This document shows positions 34,113 through 42,143 of a stretch of DNA of 64,000 bases, one piece after another. The notes below the pieces were generated by a model. The model had not been told where the DNA came from and searched no databases. It worked only from the letters and a program-made list of their open reading frames with translations. This DNA is from CALZBJ01 sp945619025. GTDB lineage: Bacteria > Pseudomonadota > Gammaproteobacteria > Cardiobacteriales > Wohlfahrtiimonadaceae. How positions within the stretch are numbered: position 1 is the first letter of the stretch; every line of letters starts with the position of its first letter. The position numbers were made by a program, and so were the translations under genes. The DNA lies in assembly GCA_945619025.1 (NCBI GenBank), contig CALZBJ010000005.1:1-64000 (forward strand). The letters run 5' to 3'.

Positions 34113-34844
34113 GTGGAGAATGAATTTAGCTGGAAACGTGCCGCAAAGGTGACGTATCCGGTGGCGATGGGCTATGCGCCGGCGGGAATGGCGTTTGGAA
34201 TTTTAGCCACAAGTGCGGGCATTCCGTGGTGGCTTGCGATTTTGATCAGCATTGTGGCACTGTCGGGCGCGGCGCAATATGCAATGATCGATGCGGTAAA
34301 AGCGGCCGCAGGCGTGATGGGAATTTCACTCCAAACGCTCACGATTAACCTTCGCCATGTCTTTTACGGTCTTCCACTTCTCGATGCGCTGCCTAAAAAT
34401 CGCCTTGCGCGAACCTACTGTTATTTTTGCCTCACCGATGAGGGTTTTTCCGTCCTAACAACGCTCTCAAAACGCGATCAGAAGGGGCTTTTTCTCAAAA
34501 TCTCTTTTTTAGTGCATAGTTATTGGGTGCTCGCGACCATTGCCGGCGTGATTTTAGGGGAGGGGATCGGCAGTTTGATCCCGAATCTTGATTTTGCCCT
34601 CTCATCGCTCTTTGTCATTTTATGGTATGAACAAGTGAAGATGAAAAAGGTGTGGTGGCCGAGTGTTTTAGCGCTTGGGGTATTTCTGCTTATGCTCTGG
34701 ATTTTGCCGGAGTCGGTGCTGATTATGGCGCTTGTGGTGTCGATCGCGATTATTTTAGTGCGCGCCATTTTGTTTGAACGTAAAAAGCCGCTCTATCATG
34801 GGGATGGATCACTCAACGAAGACGCGCTTGAAGGGGAGAAATAA
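34113..34844 (+). CDS. azlC: AzlC family branched-chain amino acid exporter, large subunit
   Basis: A 243-residue inner-membrane protein of the AzlC/YgaZ family, which with its small partner exports branched-chain amino acids. It has the family start PVAMGYAPAGMAFGILA, the LSGAAQYAMID motif and NLRHVFYGLPL, with about five transmembrane segments and a short basic tail. Start is GTG at 34113 after AAAGGGGATACT. azlD follows one base after its stop, so the pair is coupled. Substrate is inferred from family. Confidence 0.88.
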   Translation: MENEFSWKRAAKVTYPVAMGYAPAGMAFGILATSAGIPWWLAILISIVALSGAAQYAMIDAVKAAAGVMGISLQTLTINLRHVFYGLPLLDALPKNRLARTYCYFCLTDEGFSVLTTLSKRDQKGLFLKISFLVHSYWVLATIAGVILGEGIGSLIPNLDFALSSLFVILWYEQVKMKKVWWPSVLALGVFLLMLWILPESVLIMALVVSIAIILVRAILFERKKPLYHGDGSLNEDALEGEK

Positions 34845-34845
34845 G

Positions 34846-35184
34846 ATGACAACGATGACCGTAACCGCCATGTTTATCTCAGCACTTTTGATGAGTGTAA
34901 TCACACTTTTCCTTCGTGCATTTCCCGCGCTTGTCCCGCTTAAATGGCTCGATTCGCCGATTCTGAGGGCACTTAATTTTGCGCTTCCCATCAGTGTGAT
35001 GATGATTTTAATTCTAAATAGCCTCGCCATTCCCGAGAGTTCCTTAACCGATATTTTTGCCAAAGTTGGCGCTATGTTCCTTGTGCTTGGCAGTTATCTT
35101 TGGTGGAAAAATGTCTTTGTGAGCGTCATTATCGGCGTTGCTTCGTTAAATGGGATTCTCTATTTAGTGGCACTTTTCGCATAA
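34846..35184 (+). CDS. azlD: AzlD family branched-chain amino acid exporter, small subunit
   Basis: A 112-residue protein with four hydrophobic segments, typical of AzlD/YgaH. It pairs with AzlC to form the exporter. The ATG at 34846 follows the azlC stop after one base and has AAGGGGAG upstream inside azlC. The open frame extends 24 codons into azlC, but those codons are part of azlC in another frame. Confidence 0.88.
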   Translation: MTTMTVTAMFISALLMSVITLFLRAFPALVPLKWLDSPILRALNFALPISVMMILILNSLAIPESSLTDIFAKVGAMFLVLGSYLWWKNVFVSVIIGVASLNGILYLVALFA

Positions 35185-35226
35185 TTATTTATAATAAAGA
35201 CCATTTTAACAACGGAATCGGTACTG

Positions 35227-35637
35227 ATGAATTGGAAAAATCGTCTTCGTAATTGGCCTAATGGCGTCTGGTTGTTGGGCGTTTTTGCCTGGTCACTCTT
35301 TATTTCGTACGCCCTTTTTAAGCCTGCAAGCGAGATTCCCGAGGTGCCGATTATCATTCCTCACCTTGATAAAGCGGTGCATTTTACCCTATTTGCCGTG
35401 GAAGGCTTTCTATTGGTCGCGCTCTTTAAAGGGGTGCTGCTTCGCTTTGATGCACGGGGAAAATGGGGCTGGTTTTTGCTCTTTATTTTTCTTGTGATGA
35501 GCAGTGCCGGCTCTGAATATCTGCAAGAGCACTATACGCTCGACCGAAGTGGTGATTTATTTGATGCGGTGGCCGATCTTTTGGGCGGCATCATTGGCGC
35601 AATTTGTGCGACTTTTTTCTTTACAACGCGCGACTAA
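35227..35637 (+). CDS. VanZ-like family membrane protein
   Basis: A 136-residue membrane protein with four hydrophobic segments and the VanZ-family pattern: HLDKAVHFTLFAVEGF near residue 45 and SAGSEYLQEHYTLDRSGDLFDAVADLLGGIIG towards the end. VanZ of enterococci lowers teicoplanin binding; the role of proteobacterial homologues is unknown. Its last 17 bases overlap the end of the Slam gene on the other strand. Confidence 0.82.
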   Translation: MNWKNRLRNWPNGVWLLGVFAWSLFISYALFKPASEIPEVPIIIPHLDKAVHFTLFAVEGFLLVALFKGVLLRFDARGKWGWFLLFIFLVMSSAGSEYLQEHYTLDRSGDLFDAVADLLGGIIGAICATFFFTTRD

Positions 35638-37168
35638 AATCGAGATACCACTTAAAGCGGTCGTAATTATAGAGTGGGTGATTGCCGGAGGTTTTTTGCC
35701 AATTGATGGAGAGTTTTGGCGTAATTCCCCAAAATTCGATATCGCGTTTCCATACGGAGAGCGAGAGCGTATATTCATCTTGTCTGCGCTGAATTCGGGT
35801 GATGTCCTCCCCTTTATAGGCCCGTTTTGCGTAGCTCGCTTGCACGTTGGTTGAAAATTCATTGGGCCACTGTTTTCCCCAACCGATTCGAATCCCTCGG
35901 CGGATATATTGGTCCGACTCATCACTAGGAGACTCTTTACTAAAATCGAGCCCGCCAAAGAAAAATTGATCATTAGATGGGGCGTAAAGCAGGGTGGTGG
36001 CGATCATAAAACGGTCACCATCTAAAAAATCCCGCTGCTGGTCATAGGTTTCATGGCGAAATTCTGCCATATTCATCCATTGCCATTTTGGCGAAAGCAT
36101 CTGATCGACACTTACTCGTAGCCCAACGCTGTGAGCATACGGTTTTTGGCTAAACCAGCGTTTTTCATAAAATGGGGTGACAAAAATCGATGTGCCAAAG
36201 GTTTGATAACCGTACCCTGCGTAAACCCGCGCTGTGACCTCATTATAGGTGCGATTGTCCCAATAATATTGCCCGTAGAGTTCGCCTTTAGTGCGGAAAT
36301 AGTGCTGTCCGCTAAGGTTATAATCTTTTTTAGCGGAGAAAAAATAGGAGAGCCCGTGCGCCGATTCCGCTTCCGTGATGGAGACAAATCCATTGGCATT
36401 TGCGCCGATCGGCGGTGCGCCATTGATATTGCGATCTTCCGTATAATTGAGCCCAAGATCAAACTCAAAGGATTCGCGTTGATTGATATAGTCCTGATAG
36501 GATTGCAGTGCCTCGCGAGACTCGTCATCAAGGGGATAACGCTCGAGCTTTTCAATGATTTTTTCCGCATCTCGATGGGCGCGATTGGCAAGATTGGCCT
36601 CAAGCAGTGAAATCTCAATTTTAGGGAGATCGGGCGTCTCTTCGAGCATCGCATTAAAGTGGACGATCGCCTTGGAATAATCGAGGTGCTCTTTTGCCAC
36701 CATGCCTTCCATATAATGGATCAGCATCGGGTCTTGATAGTGCTCGGGGAGGCGTTTATAGGCGGGAAGAAGAGCCCCCATCGCCGGAATATTATTCTCC
36801 GCAATCACCGTTTGCAGGAGCGACATTAAGAGTGCGGGATTATTTTCAAGCCCTTGCGTCGAAATCTCAATTTCCACCGCTTCGCCGCTCTGTTTTTCCG
36901 GAACTACCGGGCGTTTCACTCGATCACTGCCGGTTTCATTGTGGGTATAGTCCGCAACGGGATTGAGATTGTCCGTCGGGCGATTGTGATTAAAGTTTTG
37001 TGTCTGCGCCTGAGTTTGTGCTTGTGTCTGTACCTGTGCTTGCGCTTCGGCTGAAACGATGAGAAAGAGCGCGGTAAGCATTATGCAAACAAACGAAGAG
37101 AGAAGTGCTGACGGTCTTTGCCGATTTTTTTGTGGGTAAGGCAAGGGCAATAATGAATGGGTCAGCAT
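35621..37168 (-). CDS. Slam (surface lipoprotein assembly modulator) family outer-membrane protein
   Basis: Slam proteins move lipoproteins across the outer membrane to the cell surface. The 515-residue protein has a signal peptide ending SAEAQA. A low-complexity Gln/Ala/Thr linker follows (residues 42-57), then an N-terminal helical TPR-like domain (about 95-225: LLQTVIAENNIPAMGALLPA, LLEANLANRAHRDAEKI). A C-terminal barrel of the DUF560 type (about 230-515) begins FEFDLGLNYTEDRNIN and ends in aromatic-rich strands. AAGGAGAGACC precedes the ATG. Slam genes usually sit beside their substrate lipoprotein (TbpB, HpuA, fHbp types); none is here. waaC lies 26 bases upstream on the same strand. 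Confidence 0.85.
   Translation of the reverse strand: MLTHSLLPLPYPQKNRQRPSALLSSFVCIMLTALFLIVSAEAQAQVQTQAQTQAQTQNFNHNRPTDNLNPVADYTHNETGSDRVKRPVVPEKQSGEAVEIEISTQGLENNPALLMSLLQTVIAENNIPAMGALLPAYKRLPEHYQDPMLIHYMEGMVAKEHLDYSKAIVHFNAMLEETPDLPKIEISLLEANLANRAHRDAEKIIEKLERYPLDDESREALQSYQDYINQRESFEFDLGLNYTEDRNINGAPPIGANANGFVSITEAESAHGLSYFFSAKKDYNLSGQHYFRTKGELYGQYYWDNRTYNEVTARVYAGYGYQTFGTSIFVTPFYEKRWFSQKPYAHSVGLRVSVDQMLSPKWQWMNMAEFRHETYDQQRDFLDGDRFMIATTLLYAPSNDQFFFGGLDFSKESPSDESDQYIRRGIRIGWGKQWPNEFSTNVQASYAKRAYKGEDITRIQRRQDEYTLSLSVWKRDIEFWGITPKLSINWQKTSGNHPLYNYDRFKWYLDFSRAL
37000..37049. repeat. Degenerate 6-base repeat encoding an Ala/Gln/Thr linker
   Basis: On the minus strand CAR-(GCN/ACN) dipeptide codons alternate (AQVQTQAQTQAQTQ) in the Slam gene just after the signal peptide. 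The codons are not identical, so slippage is less likely than in a pure repeat. The unit is 6 bases, so changes in copy number would stay in frame. Confidence 0.6.
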
Positions 37169-37194
37169 GGTCTCTCCTTGGGATGGATGATCCG

Positions 37195-38175
37195 TTATTT
37201 GGGTAAAATATCGAACGCATCGATGGCATTTTTCACATCGTCGAGCATCGGTACACGCCCAATGCCGCCCATATTGATCACATGCCGATTGTGTTTGGTG
37301 AGAACCGCGCCGGCGTGGCTGGGTTTACTATCGGTAAAGAGCATCACCAGCGGTAACTCTTGGCTATTGGCGATATGAGCAAAGCCGGTATCGACCGCCA
37401 CCACAAGTTTCGATTGTGCGATAATATGAGCGCTTTCTGTGAGCGATTGTCTTGGAACCACCACCGATTTAGGAATCTCGCGGCTCATGCGTTCAGCACG
37501 CTCTTTTTCCCGTTCATTGCCCCAAAATAGGACGGAGACGAGCCCCTTTTTACGCAGCCATTTCCCGAGGGCAATCCACTCTTTTTCAGGCCACTCTTTC
37601 GATTCAGCACTCGTGCCATGAATGAGCGAGACAAAGGGCTCATCCGGCGTTAATGGATTGCTGTTTGCAAGTTTTGGTAGACCAAAATCAATGTGTGGCG
37701 CGAGCGTGTAGCCAAAAATTTGCGAAAATAGTAGGCGCGCGCGGGCAATGGCACCATTGAGCCATTTGACTTCATATTGATAGGTATTAAATCGAGCGGC
37801 GGCTTTTTCACGAATGCTCTTTTCATTAAATCCATGAATGGGCTGTTTCGCTTTTTTTGCTAAAAAAACGCTTTTTAATAATCCTTGAGCATCGATCACA
37901 TAATCCCACTTTTCGGCACGCATAGTCTTTTTAAAGGCACCATATTCGCGCCATGTTTTGGGGCTTAATAGCGCTTTTCGCCAACGGCGCATCGCCACGG
38001 GAATGATTTTTGTCGTTGCAGGATGGAGAAGTGGAATGTCTTGAAAACTCTCTTCAACCACCCATGTGAGCTCAAAGGGCTCGTCGCCAAAATGAGCCTG
38101 AAGATCGGTAAGCGCCGGAAAACAGTGAATTAAATCGCCCATGGAAGAGGTTTTAATAAGCAGAATTTTTTTCAT
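37195..38175 (-). CDS. waaC: Lipopolysaccharide heptosyltransferase I
   Basis: This adds the first heptose to Kdo2-lipid A in the inner core of lipopolysaccharide. The 326-residue GT-B glycosyltransferase starts MKKILLIKTSSMGDLIHCFP, the WaaC signature, and has DYVIDAQGLLKS, IHGTSAESKEWPEKEW and the sugar-nucleotide site VVAVDTGFAHIA. I chose the ATG at 38175; an in-frame TTG three codons earlier is less likely. No strong ribosome site is visible. Other waa genes are not adjacent. Confidence 0.92.
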   Translation of the reverse strand: MKKILLIKTSSMGDLIHCFPALTDLQAHFGDEPFELTWVVEESFQDIPLLHPATTKIIPVAMRRWRKALLSPKTWREYGAFKKTMRAEKWDYVIDAQGLLKSVFLAKKAKQPIHGFNEKSIREKAAARFNTYQYEVKWLNGAIARARLLFSQIFGYTLAPHIDFGLPKLANSNPLTPDEPFVSLIHGTSAESKEWPEKEWIALGKWLRKKGLVSVLFWGNEREKERAERMSREIPKSVVVPRQSLTESAHIIAQSKLVVAVDTGFAHIANSQELPLVMLFTDSKPSHAGAVLTKHNRHVINMGGIGRVPMLDDVKNAIDAFDILPK

Positions 38176-38308
38176 GATATTCAAAATCTAAGGATTAAAA
38201 GAATGATAAAAAGGGTAGCACATTTCGCATTGATTCGCCGTTCTATCCCTTTAAGAGTTGATCAAAATGGGGTTGCCAGACAGCGAACGTTTATCTGCTG
38301 CCTGCGCA

Positions 38309-39247
38309 TCAGCCCGCATTGCCTAAACTTGCAAAAAATGCGAGCAGAATGGGCGAGATGATATTGATGATAAATCCAAAACTAATGGCAATCGGCACCA
38401 CGCGAATTCCGCCGGATTTTTGAATCACGGGGAGCACAAAATCTAGAGAGGTTGCCCCACCTGAACCAATGGCTGAAAGCGGGTAACGGCGCATCATAAT
38501 GGGGATCACCGCAAAGGCAAAAAATTCGCGAAAGAGGTCGTTAAAAAAGGCGATACTGCCAACGGTAGGACCAAATCCTTTTTGCAGGACACTCGCCGAA
38601 AGGGAATACCAGCCAAAGCCGGAGCTTATGGCAAGCCCTTGAATGAGCGTCGCACCGCTCATCAGCGCAGCTAAAATGCCCCCTAAAAATGAGGAGATAA
38701 TAAGCGCAACGCTTAAAATAATGCCATATCGATTGAGAAAAACAGCCTTTAGACTAATCCCATTGCTGCGAAGCTGAATCCCGACAAAAAAGAGCAGAAT
38801 CATCAGTGCAATTTGCCCGGTATGATCGGCGGTTGCCTTCATCATCTCGTGACTTAAAAGCCCTAAGCGTTGCAGTAAAACGCCCAAGATTAGCCCTAAA
38901 ATAATGGAACCAAGCAGTTTTCCGGCATTGAATATGAGCTCAAGTTTCGAGGGTTTATAATTTGAATTCTGCTCAACTCGTAGCGGAATATATTTATCGA
39001 TGATGTAGAAAAAGGCCATATTACAGCCGAGAATCATCACAATATAGAGCACCGTTTTCCCGGCGATGCTAGTGAGCTCTGCCAGTAGATTTTCCATCAC
39101 CGAGAGATTGAGCCCCATAATAAAGAGGATAAAGTAGATGAGCATCATCAAGCCCTTATCGACAAATTTTAAGATGGGCGGGTTTTGAATATAGAGCGCA
39201 AAGCCAAGAAAGAGCGGGGTTAATACCCAAAGCAAAGTGGTTAGCAT
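38309..39247 (-). CDS. lysO: Lysine exporter LysO (YbjE) family protein
   Basis: A 312-residue inner-membrane protein with roughly ten hydrophobic segments. It matches the LysO/DUF340 family by the C-terminal part: ATLIQGLAISSGFGWYSLSA, GPTVGSIAFFNDLFREFFA and IPIMMRRYPLSAIGSGGATSLDFVLPVIQ. E. coli LysO exports lysine and the analogue thialysine. AGGATCTC precedes the ATG. It is followed upstream by ruvX on the same strand, 57 bases away. Confidence 0.88.
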   Translation of the reverse strand: MLTTLLWVLTPLFLGFALYIQNPPILKFVDKGLMMLIYFILFIMGLNLSVMENLLAELTSIAGKTVLYIVMILGCNMAFFYIIDKYIPLRVEQNSNYKPSKLELIFNAGKLLGSIILGLILGVLLQRLGLLSHEMMKATADHTGQIALMILLFFVGIQLRSNGISLKAVFLNRYGIILSVALIISSFLGGILAALMSGATLIQGLAISSGFGWYSLSASVLQKGFGPTVGSIAFFNDLFREFFAFAVIPIMMRRYPLSAIGSGGATSLDFVLPVIQKSGGIRVVPIAISFGFIINIISPILLAFFASLGNAG

Positions 39248-39304
39248 GAGATCCTAAAGCAACAGAGACAATAAAGATAAAGCATCGGTTTTAATGGCGG
39301 TCCT

Positions 39305-39715
39305 TTAAAAGGGAGAGAACCAACGTTCGATAATAATGGCGGCCGAGATCGCATCGAGCTGGCCTTTTTTATTTTGCTGCGAGGGTTTCAAAAAGGCCTC
39401 ACTCTCAATCGATGAGCGCGATTCATCCACCTCAAAGACTTGGAGTCCAAAACGGCCATGCAGACGATTGCCAAATTTACGAATCTTTTTGATGTGATCG
39501 GTTTCCGTCCCATCTTTGGTAAAGGGAATGCCGAGAATAAACGCATCGGGCGTATACTCTTTGATTAGCGCTTCCACCTCACTCCAATCGGGTTCGCCGT
39601 GGGTTGATTTTAAGATCGTAACGGGCTGCGCCGTACCAGTAATCGCATTGCCTGAGGCAACACCAATATTTTTCTCGCCGTAATCAAAGCCTAGGACGAG
39701 AGAAATCTCTGTCAT
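39305..39715 (-). CDS. ruvX: RuvX/YqgF Holliday-junction resolvase family, pre-16S rRNA nuclease
   Basis: A 136-residue RNase-H-fold nuclease. The YqgF core is visible as LGFDYGEKNIGVASGNAITG (catalytic Asp in GFDYG), FILGIPFTKDGTETDHI and VFEVDESRSSIESEAFL. In E. coli this protein acts in the 5' maturation of 16S rRNA and is essential. Often yqgE precedes it; here a LysR gene lies upstream on the same strand. Confidence 0.92.
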   Translation of the reverse strand: MTEISLVLGFDYGEKNIGVASGNAITGTAQPVTILKSTHGEPDWSEVEALIKEYTPDAFILGIPFTKDGTETDHIKKIRKFGNRLHGRFGLQVFEVDESRSSIESEAFLKPSQQNKKGQLDAISAAIIIERWFSPF

Positions 39716-39821
39716 CTGTGAAGGGTCTCCCTATGAATCATGAAAAAATGTGGCACAAGTGCTGATTTTAGCAGAAATAGCCGAAAAATGGAGAGAATCC
39801 TCACGCCGATGATTAAGAGAG

Positions 39822-40742
39822 TTAATCGAGGTGATGATGGGCCTCTAAATGGGGCGAAAGATGCACTTCAAGAAAATTTACGCAGGCTTTTAACTTCGCA
39901 GAATTACTCAGGCGCGTCGGATAGATCGCCCAGATATCCGCGTCTTGCCGATATTCTGGCAAAATATGAATGAGATTTCCCGCCGCGATCTCAGGGCCAA
40001 TATCCCACGTTGAGCGGAGCATAATTCCTTCCCCTGCAAGTGCCCAATAGCGCACCATCTCCCCATTATTGGACGAAAGATTGCCCGAGACTTTGATCTG
40101 TTGCTCCCCGTCATCGGAGTAGAGTTTCCAAATGGCGTAGGGCGAATCACGCTCTTTAATCACAAGACAGGAATGATCGAGCAGATCTTGCAAGGTTTTA
40201 GGTGTACCGCAGCGGGCTAAATACTCAGGCGATGCGCAGAGAACTCGCTTATTTCGCGCCAATTTTTTAGCAATGAGATTGGGCGCAATGTGATTACCAA
40301 CGTGAATATCAAGGTCGACATGTTGCTTGATGAGATCTTGGACTTTATCGGTGGTATCAAAGCGAATGGTGATGTTGGGATATTGACGAATAAATTGAGA
40401 CAGAAGCGGGGCAATATGTTGCCGCCCAAAGCCTAAACTGCTGGTAATGGAGAGATTGCCATGGGGATCATCGATGTCATCAATCAGATCTTCCGACATC
40501 TTTCGCAGCGTCAAAATCGCATCTTGCGCCCACGCAAAGACCGTTTCTCCCTGCTCGGTGAGCTCAATATTTCGGGTATGACGATGGAGCAATTTACAAT
40601 TGAGCGTCTCCTCTAAATTCTGAATGCGTTTGGAAATAAAGGAGCGTGAAAATCCAAGCTCATCGGCGGCCTTAATAAAACTTTTGTTTTTAACGACCAC
40701 TAAAAAGACATAGAGATCATTGGTTTGCGGTAAGTTTTTCAT
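39822..40742 (-). CDS. LysR family regulator, DmlR-like
   Basis: A 306-residue LysR-type transcription factor. The helix-turn-helix is residues 8-65 (FLVVVKNKSFIKAADELGFS, ISKRIQNLEETLNCKLLHRH), followed by the inducer-binding domain (LSITSSLGFGRQHIAPLLSQ). It is divergent from the D-malate/tartrate dehydrogenase gene, the arrangement of dmlR-dmlA in E. coli, so control of that cluster by its substrate is likely. AGGAGTCTATGG precedes the ATG. Confidence 0.88.
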   Translation of the reverse strand: MKNLPQTNDLYVFLVVVKNKSFIKAADELGFSRSFISKRIQNLEETLNCKLLHRHTRNIELTEQGETVFAWAQDAILTLRKMSEDLIDDIDDPHGNLSITSSLGFGRQHIAPLLSQFIRQYPNITIRFDTTDKVQDLIKQHVDLDIHVGNHIAPNLIAKKLARNKRVLCASPEYLARCGTPKTLQDLLDHSCLVIKERDSPYAIWKLYSDDGEQQIKVSGNLSSNNGEMVRYWALAGEGIMLRSTWDIGPEIAAGNLIHILPEYRQDADIWAIYPTRLSNSAKLKACVNFLEVHLSPHLEAHHHLD

Positions 40743-40835
40743 CCATAGACTCCTGTTTTATGATTATTTAATGTAGATCGAAATTTAAAAATTGTCTATA
40801 AATTTGTCGCTAAAACAGAAACTGAATGTCCCCAA

Positions 40836-40871
40836 ATCATGACTGACCAGCGCTTTTTTTTCTGTCATGAT
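40836..40871. promoter_or_regulatory. Spaced inverted repeat between the LysR gene and the dehydrogenase gene
   Basis: ATCATGAC (40836-40843) and GTCATGAT (40864-40871) are perfect 8-base arms 20 bases apart, ending 48 bases before the dehydrogenase ATG. The position and symmetry suit the operator of the divergent LysR regulator. Confidence 0.5.
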
Positions 40872-40918
40872 GAAATCCATGCAGTTCGGAATAATAAACA
40901 TTATAAGGAGATTGTTGG

Positions 40919-42022
40919 ATGATGAAATCATTTAAGATCGCGGTATTAGCCGGCGATGGAATTGGGAAAGAGGTGATGCCGGAGGGACTGCGCGTATTGG
41001 CGACAGTGGCTGAAAAGCTCGATCTTTCCCTTGAGTTTGAAACATTCGATTGGGCAAATTGCGACTATTATGCCGCGCACGGGACGATGATGCCTGATGA
41101 TTGGTTTGAGACGCTTCAATCCTTTGATGCGATCTATTATGGCGCAGTGGGCTGGCCGGAATTGGTGCCTGATCATATTTCGCTTTGGGGCTCGCTGTTG
41201 CAGTTTAGACGCCGCTTTGATCAATATGTCAATCTGCGTCCCGTGCGATTAATGGCGGGGGTCACCTCACCGCTTGCCAATAAAAAACCGGGCGATATCG
41301 ATTTTTACGTCGTGCGTGAAAATACCGAAGGGGAATACTCTGCATTAGGCGGCAAAATGTATGAAAATACCGAGCGTGAATTTGTGCTACAAGAGGCGGT
41401 ATTTAGCCGTCGTGGCGTGGATCGAATTCTCAATTATGCCTTTAATTTAGCGCAAAAACGGCCGCGCAAAACCTTAACCAGCGCCACCAAATCAAATGGG
41501 CTAGCGATCAGCATGCCGTATTGGGATGAGCGTGTTACAAAAATGGCGGAAAACTTCCCCGATGTGACGTGGGATAAGCAACATATCGATATTCTCTGCG
41601 CGCGCTTTGTGTTGCAACCCGAGCGGTTTGATGTGGTGGTTGCGTCCAATCTTTTTGGGGATATTTTATCGGATTTAGGGCCTGCTTGCACCGGAACGAT
41701 GGGGCTCGCACCCTCTGCCAATATCAATCCTGAAAAGACATTTCCCTCACTTTTTGAGCCGGTTCATGGCTCTGCACCGGATATTTATGGCCAAAATATT
41801 GCCAATCCCATTGCGATGATCTGGTCGGGCGCGATGATGCTGAATTTCTTTAGCGATGCGCCGGGATATGAGCGTTATAGCACTGCCCACGATCTGATTT
41901 TACAGGCGATCGAAGAGGTATTACAAAACGGTCCGCATACGAAAGATATGGGTGGGAATGCCTCAACGAGTGCCATTGGCGATGCGATTATTGCCGCGCT
42001 CGATCGATATACGATTGCATAA
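40919..42022 (+). CDS. Tartrate dehydrogenase / D-malate decarboxylating dehydrogenase (DmlA/TtuC type)
   Basis: An NAD-dependent enzyme of the isocitrate/isopropylmalate dehydrogenase family. Members of this branch decarboxylate D-malate to pyruvate or oxidise tartrate. The 367-residue protein has FKIAVLAGDGIGKEVMPEGL, VRENTEGEYSALGGKMYE, the signature NLFGDILSDLGPACTGTMGL and EPVHGSAPDIYGQNIANP. The active-site Tyr/Lys region is ILNYAFNLAQKRPRKTL. AAGGAG lies eight bases before ATG. It starts a four-gene cluster under the divergent LysR gene. Confidence 0.9.
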   Translation: MMKSFKIAVLAGDGIGKEVMPEGLRVLATVAEKLDLSLEFETFDWANCDYYAAHGTMMPDDWFETLQSFDAIYYGAVGWPELVPDHISLWGSLLQFRRRFDQYVNLRPVRLMAGVTSPLANKKPGDIDFYVVRENTEGEYSALGGKMYENTEREFVLQEAVFSRRGVDRILNYAFNLAQKRPRKTLTSATKSNGLAISMPYWDERVTKMAENFPDVTWDKQHIDILCARFVLQPERFDVVVASNLFGDILSDLGPACTGTMGLAPSANINPEKTFPSLFEPVHGSAPDIYGQNIANPIAMIWSGAMMLNFFSDAPGYERYSTAHDLILQAIEEVLQNGPHTKDMGGNASTSAIGDAIIAALDRYTIA

Positions 42023-42026
42023 CGTC

Positions 42027-42052
42027 AGACACACAGACACACAGACACACAG
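42027..42052. repeat. Short C/A microsatellite in the dehydrogenase-transporter gap
   Basis: The unit CAGACACA is repeated three times, followed by CAGATAAA. The whole 42023-42130 gap is almost free of G and T on the plus strand, so its RNA would be unstructured. Confidence 0.7.
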
Positions 42053-42143
42053 ATAAACACGCAACACAACAAAAACAACAAAAACCAACGTAATAACAAT
42101 AAAAATAACTCACAATCTGCGCATGGAGCACAGGAGGATACTT

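Noticed and set aside
36131..36610. 159- and 180-residue open frames over the Slam gene
   Set aside because: They overlap the Slam barrel, which has a signal peptide, good start and family features; these have none.
37000..37049. Phase-variable repeat in the Slam gene
   Set aside because: The unit is six bases and the codons are degenerate, so it cannot shift the frame and is unlikely to slip.
39740..39973. 77-residue open frame between ruvX and the LysR gene
   Set aside because: It runs antisense into the LysR coding region and has no ribosome site.
42027..42052. CRISPR-like array
   Set aside because: Units are eight bases with no spacers; it is a plain microsatellite.
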